64,000 nt of DNA from Mycolicibacterium chubuense NBB4 (GTDB lineage Bacteria; Actinomycetota; Actinomycetes; Mycobacteriales; Mycobacteriaceae): the NCBI RefSeq assembly GCF_000266905.1, contig NC_018027.1:744001-808000 (forward strand). Reading direction: 5' to 3'. Below are positions 8,571-16,850 of the stretch, one piece after another; position 1 is the stretch's first letter; every line of letters starts with the position of its first letter. A model generated the notes under the pieces. It was not told the origin of the DNA. It worked only from the letters and a program-made list of their open reading frames with translations, and ran no database searches. The position numbers were made by a program, and so were the translations under genes.

Positions 8571-9278
8571 TCACGGCGGGGGTGGCCCCGGCGGCGCCGG
8601 CGGGGGCAGGAACTGCACCAGCCCTGGCGGCAGATTGGTATCGGGCGGTGGAGCGGTGCCCGGAAGTGGTTGTCCCAGTTGTTGTTGCGGCATCTGCCCG
8701 AGCAGACCACCCTTCAGCCGTCCGGCGCGGTAGAGGTCAATGTAGCGACCCAGCCACTCGCGACCCGTGACGTCGGCTCCCTCCTGCCCGGGCGCCACGT
8801 CGAATTGAGTTCCCTCGCCGGGGGCGGACGGCACCAGGTTCTGCGGCTCCCCGTAGGCGTTGTTGAACGGCCGCAGGTCGGGCACGACCCCGGGGCCCGC
8901 ACCGGGCGCCGACGGCTGCGCGTTCTGGCCCAGCAGCGATGTCGGGTCCAGGCCCGTCGTCTGCGGCAATCCCAACGGACCCACCGGCGCTGCCGACGGC
9001 CCGTTCTGCGCGAGCACGCTCAATCCACCGGCGCCCAGCGGCTGGCCGATCAACGGGATCGCCGGCCCCGGCGGCACCGGTGGCGGAGCCGGAGGGCCCG
9101 GCGGAAGCGGTGCGGGCGCCCCGGGAGCGGCCACCGGCGCCGGACCGGGCACCGGCGGAGCCGGCTGCGCGTACGCAGCCGACGCCCCCATCACTGCAAT
9201 ACCCGCGCTGAAGAGCGCCGGCGCCACCACCCTGATGACGCCGGGCCCCGCAACTGTCCGCCTGGCCGAGGGGGTCAT
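8571..9278 (-). CDS. exported proline-rich protein coupled to MspA-family porin
   Basis: A 235-residue protein with a cleavable signal (about 1-37, ending ASAAYAQP), a long Pro/Gly/Ala-rich stretch (38-75), a mixed region with a more conserved-looking core (GREWLGRYIDLYRAGRLKGG, about 180-200) and a Pro-rich tail. The fold is not recognised. ATG 9278 overlaps the porin stop (ATGA), so it should be made together with the MspA homologue. It might be a periplasmic or cell-wall partner of the porin, perhaps binding peptidoglycan or arabinogalactan through the proline tracts; this is inference from linkage and composition only. Confidence 0.75.
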   Translation of the reverse strand: MTPSARRTVAGPGVIRVVAPALFSAGIAVMGASAAYAQPAPPVPGPAPVAAPGAPAPLPPGPPAPPPVPPGPAIPLIGQPLGAGGLSVLAQNGPSAAPVGPLGLPQTTGLDPTSLLGQNAQPSAPGAGPGVVPDLRPFNNAYGEPQNLVPSAPGEGTQFDVAPGQEGADVTGREWLGRYIDLYRAGRLKGGLLGQMPQQQLGQPLPGTAPPPDTNLPPGLVQFLPPPAPPGPPPP

Positions 9279-9958
9279 ACGGCCTTGGTGACGCCGTAGT
9301 ACGCCACGATGTCGTCGGTGTCGGTGGTCGAACTGGTCAGCGTCGCATACGACCGAAGGAACGACTGGCCCACGCAACCGTCGACCTTGATGTGAATGTC
9401 CTTCAGCGTCACCCGGACCGGGGCGGACTTGAACGACTTCTTGTCCACGGAGACCTGGCTGACAGTGCCTGGCTGGGGGTGGATCTCCAGAGTGCCCGAG
9501 ATCGGGAAGCTCAAGCCCGTGGGGACCAGGCCGCCGAGTGTGGAGCCCGATGTGCCGATGCCCACCGAACCGATCAGTTTCACCGCGCCGAGCTGGATTC
9601 CGCAGCCGATCTGATAGCCGGTGTCCAGTGTCCCGCCGTTGAGCTTGGTCTTGCCGTTACCCGTCACGGTGCCCACGAAAGTGCCGCCGGCGAGGTATTC
9701 GCGCGAGGACACCGCGGTTGTCAGCGGCGCGACGGGCAGTTGCGACTCGCCGGTCGCGGCGACCGTCAGGATCCAGCCGTCCGGCGTGGTGACCACCCCG
9801 GGGGGCGACGATGCGACGATTCCGTTGTCCGGCGGCGGAACCGGCGCGCCGTCTGGGGCGGGCGGCGGAGGAGGGGCCGGTTGAGCGTTCACCACCGGGG
9901 CGCACAGCACGGGCACCGCGATGCTTACCGCGGCCAGCGCCGCGAGCTTCTTCTTCAT
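9275..9958 (-). CDS. MspA-family outer-membrane porin homologue (copy 1)
   Basis: A 227-residue exported protein: signal peptide about 1-26 (ending VVNAQP), a Pro-rich linker, then an MspA-like domain with conserved SREYLAGGTF, GYQIGCGI and the family ending SYATLTSS...DIVAYYG. MspA forms octameric channels in the mycolic-acid outer membrane for small hydrophilic solutes; these linker-bearing relatives are less well studied than MspA itself. Two cysteines (IGCGI and DGCVG) could form a disulfide. ATG 9958 has a GAAAGG site about ten bases upstream; a TTG six bases earlier is less likely. It lies downstream of a paralogue and upstream of a proline-rich partner. Confidence 0.85.
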   Translation of the reverse strand: MKKKLAALAAVSIAVPVLCAPVVNAQPAPPPPPAPDGAPVPPPDNGIVASSPPGVVTTPDGWILTVAATGESQLPVAPLTTAVSSREYLAGGTFVGTVTGNGKTKLNGGTLDTGYQIGCGIQLGAVKLIGSVGIGTSGSTLGGLVPTGLSFPISGTLEIHPQPGTVSQVSVDKKSFKSAPVRVTLKDIHIKVDGCVGQSFLRSYATLTSSTTDTDDIVAYYGVTKAV

Positions 9959-10084
9959 GGACAAACAGCCTTTCGGGAGGTCGGTCGGGTGCGGCCGCCT
10001 TGCGGCTCGCCACCTGGGTCGAAGTTGCTGAGAAGGTCGTCAGCCGACGGGTGTCGGCGGGCATGTTCGCTCAGGATCGGCTTG

Positions 10085-10765
10085 TCAGACCGCCTTCGTG
10101 ACACCGAGGTAGGTGACGACGTCGTCGGTGTTGTCGGTCGAACTGGTCAGCGTCGCGTAGGACCGGATGAACGACTGTCCCGCGCACTGATCGGTCTTGA
10201 TGCGAACACCGTTCAGCGTGATCCGGGTGGAGGTGCCCTTGAACGACTTCTTGTCGATGGCCACCGTGGCCACCGTTCCCGGCTTCAACACGACCTTGCC
10301 CTGCAGACCGATCGCCGCACCGAAGGACGGACCGCTCGTGAACGGGATCCTGATGCCCGGAGTGATGCCGGCGGTGGGGTTGATCTCGGTGTCGTCGGAG
10401 ATGATGCCGCAGCCGATTTGCTCGCCGGCCTCCATCGAACCGCCGGCGAGGCTGGTCTTGCCGCCTCCGGTGATCTTTCCGGTGAAGGTTCCGCTGACGA
10501 GGTATTCGCGGGACGAGATCGCCGTGGTCAGGGGCGCCACCGGGAGCTGTGTCTCGTTGCTGCCGACGACTTCGAGGTGCCAGCCGTCGGGTGTGTCGAG
10601 AATCCCGGGCGGGCCGGAGGGCACTGCGCCGTCCGGCGGCGGAGGCGGGGCGTCCGCGACGGGCTGCACGGGGTTCGGTGGCGCCGGTTGGGCCGCGACG
10701 ATCGGCGCGGTGAAGACGGGCGCCGCCAAGACGATGGCAGCGAGCGTGAAATAGCGATTGGACAT
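10085..10765 (-). CDS. MspA-family outer-membrane porin homologue (copy 2)
   Basis: A 226-residue paralogue of the adjacent porin, with the same architecture: signal peptide (1-24, ending VAAQP), Pro-rich linker, then the MspA-like domain (SREYLVSGTF, GEQIGCGI, FIRSYATLTSS, VVTYLGVTKAV). Identity is especially high at the C-terminus and around the two conserved cysteines. ATG 10765 is chosen because the signal peptide begins exactly there; the frame opens 110 codons earlier through the intergenic region. About 120 bp separate the two porin genes, enough for a second promoter. The tandem pair probably arose by duplication. Confidence 0.85.
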   Translation of the reverse strand: MSNRYFTLAAIVLAAPVFTAPIVAAQPAPPNPVQPVADAPPPPPDGAVPSGPPGILDTPDGWHLEVVGSNETQLPVAPLTTAISSREYLVSGTFTGKITGGGKTSLAGGSMEAGEQIGCGIISDDTEINPTAGITPGIRIPFTSGPSFGAAIGLQGKVVLKPGTVATVAIDKKSFKGTSTRITLNGVRIKTDQCAGQSFIRSYATLTSSTDNTDDVVTYLGVTKAV

Positions 10766-11080
10766 GGGTCGGGGGACGCCTCTCGTGATCCGTGGGGCAT
10801 GGGGAGCTACTGCCTGGTGACCCGTGGAGCGTCGCGTGGCCGGGTGTCCGGACGGTGAACGCAGAGCAAACCGGAATGGCCACGTTCCTATCGGGTAGGG
10901 GCCTTTGCTGAGAGTGACCTGTGGAGTTGCATTGCAGGCTCTCCGCAAGATCAAATAGACCGCTCGAAGACACCGAAGTGAGTGATCGAGTTCATCTGCA
11001 GGAAGTTCAGTCCACCAACTGTGTGCCTGGATCCCTTGCCTGACAACCTCGGCCACTCGACCAAACGACGGAGATGTACA
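10766..11080. other. divergent intergenic region, porin / exported protein
   Basis: 315 bp between the divergent porin gene and the exported-protein gene at 11081. It must hold both promoters. A loose TTGCAT...TCAAAT pair around 10926-10955 on the plus strand is the best candidate seen but is weak. No repeat or RNA gene was recognised; open frames crossing it look like chance extensions. Confidence 0.6.
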
Positions 11081-11632
11081 TTGAGTTCCCCACACGCCAG
11101 GGCCCGAGCTGTTCTCGTGTCGATCGTCGGTATCGCCGGCACACTTTTGCTGGCGCCGGGTGCCGCCGCCGACCCCGATGCGGCGCCGGTCGACCCGGCG
11201 GTCGATCCGGGAGCTCCTCCCGTTCAGGTCGCTGCACCGGGCAACCCCAACGCCGATCCGATGGCCGTGACCGCGTGCAGCCAGTTCGCCGAGGTGCTGG
11301 ATTCGACCTCGACGTACTACAGCGACTTCACGGACTCGCTCAACGGCTTCGCGACCGAGAACTACTCCGATCCCAGCGTCAGCAGCAGCAATGTCCTCGG
11401 GCGCACGGCGCTACGGGAGGGCGCCGGGATCGCGATGAACACCGCCAACACGCCGGGCGTGCCGCCGCCGATCGCCGACCCGATGCGGACGTGGTCGGTG
11501 GATGCGACCAAGCTGCTGCTCAAGATGGGACTGCGGGGCGGCCGCGACTCCCTCAACACGACCGCCGACGAGATGAACAACGACGCTCTGGCCGTGCAGC
11601 ACGCATGCGCAGATGCGGGTACGCACGCGTGA
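11081..11632 (+). CDS. conserved exported protein of unknown function
   Basis: A 183-residue protein with an N-terminal signal (Arg-rich start, hydrophobic stretch, then PGAAADPD near residue 27), an acidic Pro/Ala linker and a helical domain starting at about 62 (AVTACSQFAEVLDSTSTYY) with two cysteines, one near each end, likely disulfide-bonded. The fold recalls small helical exported proteins common in mycobacteria, but I cannot name the family. TTG 11081 is favoured: GGAG lies seven bases upstream and the signal peptide begins there; an in-frame ATG at 10982 adds 33 non-signal-like residues. Its stop overlaps the start of the next gene (GTGA), so the pair is coupled. Confidence 0.75.
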   Translation: MSSPHARARAVLVSIVGIAGTLLLAPGAAADPDAAPVDPAVDPGAPPVQVAAPGNPNADPMAVTACSQFAEVLDSTSTYYSDFTDSLNGFATENYSDPSVSSSNVLGRTALREGAGIAMNTANTPGVPPPIADPMRTWSVDATKLLLKMGLRGGRDSLNTTADEMNNDALAVQHACADAGTHA

Positions 11633-12345
11633 CGACCGCTCGCGGGGGCGGGCGGCGCGTCGCCGGCGCGATGCTCCTTGCGGGGGTGGCGGTGTCCGCC
11701 ATCAGTTGTTCGAGCGGATCCGCACCGCAGGCTCCGGCACCCCAGTTGGTCGCGGACGCCGCGCTGGCGAATCTGTTGTTGACTCCCAACGAGATTCAGT
11801 CGGCGATGCACGGGACGCCGTTCATGCCGCAACCGGTGGACTCCACCATGGACGACAACCGCAACCTGCTGCCCAACCTCAACTGCCTGGGTGTGTGGCA
11901 TCCGGGGGAGACGGCAATCTACGGCCGGCAGGACTCGGACGGTGGCTGGACATCGGTTCGGCGGCAACTGCTGCGCACCCCGGGCAAGGAGCAGTGGCAG
12001 TCCTCGGTCGTGCAGTCGGTCACCGCGTACCCGACGATTCAGAAGGCGCGCGACTTCCTGGCCGATTCGGGTGCGCGGTGGGCCAAGTGCACCAATCACA
12101 CCGTCAACATCACCCTCAACGATCAGCGGATGCCGCGGTGGCGCAGTGGTGAGCTCGTCCAGACGCCGGATCAATTGACCATGCCCATCACCCGCGCCGA
12201 CGGGGTCGACACCGCGTCGTGCCAGCACGTGGTCTCCGTCGTGACGAACGTCGTCATCGACGTCGAGGCCTGCGCTCCCCGGGCCGCCGACGTGACCGGA
12301 GCCGCGCAGATCGCCACCCGCATCGCGTCCCACATCCCCGGCTGA
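11629..12345 (+). CDS. lipoprotein with PknH-type extracellular sensor domain
   Basis: A 238-residue exported protein. The N-terminal signal ends in a lipobox-like VSAISC, followed by a Ser/Gly linker, which predicts a lipid-anchored protein. The rest matches the PknH_C sensor fold: a first cysteine in NLNCLGVWHPGE, then KC, SCQHV and EAC, four cysteines arranged as the two disulfides of that family. Stand-alone PknH_C lipoproteins are frequent in mycobacteria; ligand and function are unknown. GTG 11629 overlaps the preceding stop, and this gene's stop overlaps the next ATG, so three small genes form one coupled operon. Confidence 0.82.
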   Translation: MTTARGGGRRVAGAMLLAGVAVSAISCSSGSAPQAPAPQLVADAALANLLLTPNEIQSAMHGTPFMPQPVDSTMDDNRNLLPNLNCLGVWHPGETAIYGRQDSDGGWTSVRRQLLRTPGKEQWQSSVVQSVTAYPTIQKARDFLADSGARWAKCTNHTVNITLNDQRMPRWRSGELVQTPDQLTMPITRADGVDTASCQHVVSVVTNVVIDVEACAPRAADVTGAAQIATRIASHIPG

Positions 12346-12623
12346 TGCAGACCGCAGACCGTCCGGCGGCCGGCGCCTCAGAACGGGGCAGCGGCGGGGA
12401 CGACGCCCAGGCCGAGTACTACCTGATGGTGTTGGCCGCGAGGTGGCAGGAGCTGGAAACCGAAGTGGCGGAACGCTGCAACGAACTACGCGGCCTGCCC
12501 ATCCCGGCGCGGAAGTCGGAACGGGCGCGCAACCTCCGTCGCATCATCCGGGTGAAGCAGAACGAGATCGCCAAGGTCCGTGACCTGTGTGGCTCACTCG
12601 CCGGGCGCCTGCATTCCGGCTAA
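12345..12623 (+). CDS. small helical hypothetical protein (92 aa)
   Basis: Not recognised. A 92-residue soluble protein, charged and almost certainly helical, with an Ala/Gly-rich head, a central helix (YYLMVLAARWQELETEVAER) and a basic helix (SERARNLRRIIRVKQNEIAK), and two cysteines. The ATG at 12345 shares its first base with the lipoprotein stop (TGATG), supporting translation. Its end overlaps the convergent MmpL stop by four bases. It lacks a signal peptide, so it stays in the cytosol unlike its two operon partners. Confidence 0.65.
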   Translation: MQTADRPAAGASERGSGGDDAQAEYYLMVLAARWQELETEVAERCNELRGLPIPARKSERARNLRRIIRVKQNEIAKVRDLCGSLAGRLHSG

Positions 12624-14812
12624 GAGACCGGCACGGGCGTCCGGTGTTTGTCCTCCAGCGCGGTGCCCTCGATGTCGAGATCGGGCACAAACCTGCCGAA
12701 CCACTTCGAGTGGGCCCACATCCGGTCGCCGAGCATCGCCATGACCGCCGGGATCAGCGTCAGGCGTACGACGAACGCGTCGAGGAACACCCCGACAGCC
12801 AGCGTCAAGCCGACGGACTTGACGATCGGGTCGCCACCGGCGAGGAACGCGACGAAGACGCCGAACATGATCAGGGCCGCCGCCGTGACGACGCGGGCCG
12901 ACAGGCCGACCCCGTTGCGCACCGCGGTCAGCGCGTCGCCCGCGGTGGCGTACTCCTCCTTGATCCGGGAGACGACGAACACCTCGTAGTCGCTGGACAG
13001 GCCGAAGACGATGGCGAGCACGATGATCGGCAGGAAGCTGATCGTCTCGCCGGGTGTGATACCGAGAAGGTCTGCGCCCCAGCCCCATTGAAAGACGGCC
13101 ACCTGCACGCCGAGCGCGGCGAACACCGACAGCAGGAAGCCGGCGATCGACGTCAGGGGCACCAGTGCGGCCCGGAAGGCGACCGTCAGCAGCAGGAACG
13201 CCAAGCCGACGACGACCACCACGAAGATCGGCAGCGCGGTGGCGAGCTTGTCGGAGGTGTCGATGTTCGAGGCGGTGGTGCCGCCCACGAGAAACGTTGC
13301 GCCGGTGTCGGCGTCGATCGCGTCCCGGTCGGCGCGGATGCGCTTGACGAGGTCGGCGGTCGCGGGGTCGTTGGGGCCGGTGGCCGGGATCACCTGGATG
13401 ACGGCCGTGCCGTTGTCCTGTGCCATGGGGGTGGCGGTGACGACGCCGTCCTCGCGGGCGATGTTGGCGGCGACGGTCGCCGCCGCCCGCGGATCGCGGG
13501 CCCCCGTCAGGTCGGCGACGACCAGCAGCGGTCCGGTGAAGCCGGCGCCGAGGTGGTCGGCGGTCAGGTCGTAGGCCTGGCGCGACGTGTTCGACTCGGG
13601 CTGTGAGGCGCCGCTCGGCAGGCCGAGATGCATTCCGAACGACGGTAATCCGATCAGGACCAGTGCGGCGGCGCCGCCGAGGAGCAGCGGCTTGCGGAAC
13701 CTCACGACGAAGCGCGCCCACGCGGCACCCATCGTGCGGTGCGGGGTGTAGGCGGCGACCTGGGCGACCTCTTTGGCGCGGCCGGGTTGCAGCGGAGTCC
13801 GGATGAACTTCGACACCTTGCCGCCCGCGAACCCGAACAGTGCGGGCAGCAGTGTCAGCGCGATCAGCATGGCGATCAGTACGGACACCGCCGCGGACAG
13901 ACCCATGTAGGTCAGGAACGGGATGCCGACCACGGCGAGACCGCACAGCGCGATGATCACCGTCAGCGCCGCGAAGACCACGGCCCCGCCGGCGGTGCCC
14001 ACCGCCAGCCCCGCCGCTTCGTCGCGCGGCATGAGCAGCAGCAGGTTGTTGCGGTACCGGTTGAGGATGAACAGCGCGTAGTCGATGCCGCAGGACAGTC
14101 CGAGCATCAACGCCAGAGACAGAGACGCCGAGGGCATTTCGACGAACGACGAGACGACGAAGATGCCGAGCGCGCCGATAGCCACGCCGATGCTGGCGGT
14201 CAGGATCGGCAGGCCCGCCGCGACGACCGCGCCGAACGTGATGAGCAGGATCAGAAACGCTACGGCGATGCCGATGATCTCCGGCAGGTGCGGGACGCTC
14301 ACCTTGTAGCCGGGATAGACACCGCCGGCGTATTCGACCCGCACGCCGGCGTTCTGCGCCGGCTTCATCGCCGACTCCAATTGCCCCAGTGCGGCGTCGG
14401 TCACCTCACCGAGCGGCGCCTTCCACTGCACCATCCCCAGCCCGACGCGACCGTCGGGCGAGATCTGCCGGGTCTGAGCGGGGCCGGCGGCAGCCGCGAT
14501 GTCGGGCACGGTGGCCAGCCCGGCCATGGCTTGGTCGATCGCCGGCGCGAGAGCGGGATCGGTGATGGTCCGCCCCGGCGGCGCGGCGAACGTGATCTGT
14601 GTCTGCGCGCCGCCGAAGGCCGGCAGCTTCTGCTGCAGTTGCTCGACCGCGCGCTGGGACTCGGTGCCCGGGATGGTGAAGTTGTCGCTGGGTTGGCCGC
14701 GGAACCCGGCAAAGGCGAGGGCAACCCCGATCAGGACCGCCAGCCAGGTGCCGAGCACCCACCATCGACGGCGAAAGCTGAACCGTCCGAGCGCGAAGAG
14801 GTAGCGCGACAT
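12620..14812 (-). CDS. MmpL/RND-family transporter
   Basis: A 730-residue inner-membrane transporter of the MMPL family, with two repeats of a hydrophobic segment, a large outside loop and five clustered membrane segments. The hallmark GLSCGIDYALFILNRYR (first half) and GLSSDYEVFVVSRIKEEY (second half) give the Asp-Tyr proton-relay motifs. Such proteins export lipids, siderophores or drugs across the inner membrane by proton motive force. It is shorter than the lipid exporters MmpL3 or MmpL11 and closer in size to YdfJ-type members; the substrate is unknown. ATG 14812 has an AAGGA site six bases upstream. It is divergent from a P450, and no MmpS partner is present. Confidence 0.9.
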   Translation of the reverse strand: MSRYLFALGRFSFRRRWWVLGTWLAVLIGVALAFAGFRGQPSDNFTIPGTESQRAVEQLQQKLPAFGGAQTQITFAAPPGRTITDPALAPAIDQAMAGLATVPDIAAAAGPAQTRQISPDGRVGLGMVQWKAPLGEVTDAALGQLESAMKPAQNAGVRVEYAGGVYPGYKVSVPHLPEIIGIAVAFLILLITFGAVVAAGLPILTASIGVAIGALGIFVVSSFVEMPSASLSLALMLGLSCGIDYALFILNRYRNNLLLLMPRDEAAGLAVGTAGGAVVFAALTVIIALCGLAVVGIPFLTYMGLSAAVSVLIAMLIALTLLPALFGFAGGKVSKFIRTPLQPGRAKEVAQVAAYTPHRTMGAAWARFVVRFRKPLLLGGAAALVLIGLPSFGMHLGLPSGASQPESNTSRQAYDLTADHLGAGFTGPLLVVADLTGARDPRAAATVAANIAREDGVVTATPMAQDNGTAVIQVIPATGPNDPATADLVKRIRADRDAIDADTGATFLVGGTTASNIDTSDKLATALPIFVVVVVGLAFLLLTVAFRAALVPLTSIAGFLLSVFAALGVQVAVFQWGWGADLLGITPGETISFLPIIVLAIVFGLSSDYEVFVVSRIKEEYATAGDALTAVRNGVGLSARVVTAAALIMFGVFVAFLAGGDPIVKSVGLTLAVGVFLDAFVVRLTLIPAVMAMLGDRMWAHSKWFGRFVPDLDIEGTALEDKHRTPVPVS

Positions 14813-14951
14813 CGTCTTCCTTCTGGTTGTGCGGGCAGGCGAATGAACACCTCGTCGAATGTGTTCACAGGTGCCCGTTCCGCCGGCATTTACGCGTGAA
14901 CGCGGTGTGATTTGCATCAAGGGCCGTCTTGCACGGCCGTAGGCTGGGCGG

Positions 14952-16286
14952 ATGGCGACGACGCTGCCTCCCGGTCCGCGGCTGCCGCGGCCTGTGCAGA
15001 CCGCGCTGATGCTGCGCTGGGGGTTGCGTTTCGTGGCTGCCTGCCGGCGCCGTTACGGCCCGGCGTTCACGCTGCGCGTCGCGGGCATGGGCACGCTCGT
15101 CTACCTCACCGACCCTGCCGACATCAAGACGGTCTTCGCCGGAGATCCCGGTATCTACCATGCGGGAGAAGCCAACTCGATCCTCAAGGGGTTGCTCGGG
15201 GACACGTCGGTGCTGGTGGTCGACGGTGACGAGCACCGCAACCTGCGACGGCTGATGCTCCCACCGTTCGCCCGCGACGCCGTCGCACAGCAAACCGGGG
15301 TGATCGCCGAGATCGCCGCGGCGAACATCGCAGGCTGGCCCGTCGGCACGACGTTCCCCGTCGCCCCGAAGATGTCGCAGATCACCCTCGAGGTGATTCT
15401 GCGGACGGTGATCGGCGCCAGCGACCCGCAGCGGCTGGCCGCGCTGCGTGCGGTGATGCCGCGGCTGCTCAGCGTGGGGCCGTGGGAGTCGTTGGCGATC
15501 GCCGACCCGGATCTGCTGCGCCGACGCCCATGGCGGCGGGTGCGGGAGGCGTTGGCCGAGGCCGACCGGCTCCTCTACGCCGAGATCGCCGACCGGCGCG
15601 CCGACCCCGACCTGGACCGGCGCACCGATGCGCTGGCGATGCTCGTGCGCGCCGGTGGCATGTCCGACCATGAGCTCCGCGACCAGTTGATGACGCTGCT
15701 GGTGGCCGGGCACGACACGACGGCCACCGGACTGTCGTGGGCGCTGGAGCGGCTGACGCGCAGTCCGGCGGTGCTGGCCAAGGCCGTACTGGCCGCTCGC
15801 AGCGGTGACGACGACTACCTCGACGCGGTGGTCAGGGAGACGTTGCGGATCCGGCCGGTGGTGTTCGACGTCGGCCGGGTGCTGACGGACCCGGTCGAGC
15901 TGGCGGGCCACCGTCTGCCCGCCGGAGTGATGGTGGTCCCCGGCAGCGTGCTGGTCCATGCCGACGAGCACCTGTATCCCGATCCCGAGCGTTTCGATCC
16001 CGACCGGCTGCTCGGTGTTGCGCCCAGCCCGTCGACGTATCTGCCGTTCGGCGGCGGCAACCGGCGCTGCCTCGGTGCGACGTTCGCGACCGTCGAGTTC
16101 CGCGTGGTGCTGCGCGAGATCCTGCGCCGGGTCGACCTCGAGACCACGACGTCGTCCGGAGAACACCAGCGGCTCAAAACCGTCATCTTCGTGCCGCACC
16201 GTGGCGCACGGATCACCGTGTCGGCGATGCGCACAGCGGAGCCCGGCGATGTCGCCGAATCGCCGGGGACCAGCCACCGGGTGTAG
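14952..16286 (+). CDS. Cytochrome P450
   Basis: A 444-residue P450 mono-oxygenase. The I-helix motif AGHDTT (near 252), the K-helix ETLR and the heme loop FGGGNRRCLG (cysteine near 372) are intact. The sequence resembles the mycobacterial CYP135/138-type enzymes, whose substrates are largely undefined. No ferredoxin gene lies beside it. The ATG 14952 lies a few bases after a short GGCGG-like site. It is divergent from the MmpL transporter across 139 bp, so the two could be co-regulated; this is inference only. Confidence 0.9.
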   Translation: MATTLPPGPRLPRPVQTALMLRWGLRFVAACRRRYGPAFTLRVAGMGTLVYLTDPADIKTVFAGDPGIYHAGEANSILKGLLGDTSVLVVDGDEHRNLRRLMLPPFARDAVAQQTGVIAEIAAANIAGWPVGTTFPVAPKMSQITLEVILRTVIGASDPQRLAALRAVMPRLLSVGPWESLAIADPDLLRRRPWRRVREALAEADRLLYAEIADRRADPDLDRRTDALAMLVRAGGMSDHELRDQLMTLLVAGHDTTATGLSWALERLTRSPAVLAKAVLAARSGDDDYLDAVVRETLRIRPVVFDVGRVLTDPVELAGHRLPAGVMVVPGSVLVHADEHLYPDPERFDPDRLLGVAPSPSTYLPFGGGNRRCLGATFATVEFRVVLREILRRVDLETTTSSGEHQRLKTVIFVPHRGARITVSAMRTAEPGDVAESPGTSHRV

Positions 16287-16321
16287 CGTCGAGGCACGCC
16301 GATGTTCTTCGCGCGGACCAC

Positions 16322-16339
16322 TGTGGGGCCGACCCCACA
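16322..16339. repeat. short perfect palindrome between P450 and DUF5994 gene
   Basis: TGTGGGG-CCGA-CCCCACA is a perfect seven-bp inverted repeat with a four-base centre in the 73-bp gap. It could be an operator for the DUF5994 gene or a terminator stem for the P450; no T-run follows. Confidence 0.5.
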
Positions 16340-16359
16340 CCACGCAAGGATGTGCTCAG

Positions 16360-16845
16360 GTGAACGGGATACCGCGCGGGCGCCGCGCATCCACGCCGAT
16401 CAGGGTCATGCTCGCCGATCAGCTCGGCAACGCCATCGACGGCGGGTGGTGGCCGCACACCTCCGCGATGGCCGCCGAGCTCCCCGAACTGATCAGCGCT
16501 TTGCACGAACCTCTGGGTGAGATCGACGCGATCCGGATCAACTGGTCACCGCTCGAGGGACAACTGGACCTGGAGACGATCGTGCAGGGCGCACGGTTGT
16601 CGTTGCCCGGGGGTCAGCACCGACGGCCGCGGCTGATGGTGGTCGTCGGTCGTCGGGCACAGGCGAAACTGCTTGTGGTGCCGAGTTTGACGTCGCGAGC
16701 GCTCGGGTCGACGGTGCTGCGCACCGTGGCGGGACTGGGTCCGGCGGAGGTCTCGGGCGACGGCCGCATTCTCGAAACAGCTTGTGCGGTGCTGAGACTC
16801 GCGGAGTCGGAGAGCGCGACGTGGTGCGCGTCGCTGGATCTCTAG
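16360..16845 (+). CDS. DUF5994 family protein
   Basis: A 161-residue soluble protein. The segment TPIRVMLADQLGNAIDGGWW, followed by PHTSAMAAELPELI, is the DUF5994 signature found in many mycobacterial small proteins, often in several copies per genome. Its function is unknown. The start is uncertain: GTG 16360 has AAGGA about eleven bases upstream, and the conserved region begins roughly a dozen residues later. It converges on the acyl-ligase gene with five bases between stops. Confidence 0.72.
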   Translation: MNGIPRGRRASTPIRVMLADQLGNAIDGGWWPHTSAMAAELPELISALHEPLGEIDAIRINWSPLEGQLDLETIVQGARLSLPGGQHRRPRLMVVVGRRAQAKLLVVPSLTSRALGSTVLRTVAGLGPAEVSGDGRILETACAVLRLAESESATWCASLDL

Positions 16846-16850
16846 GCTTT

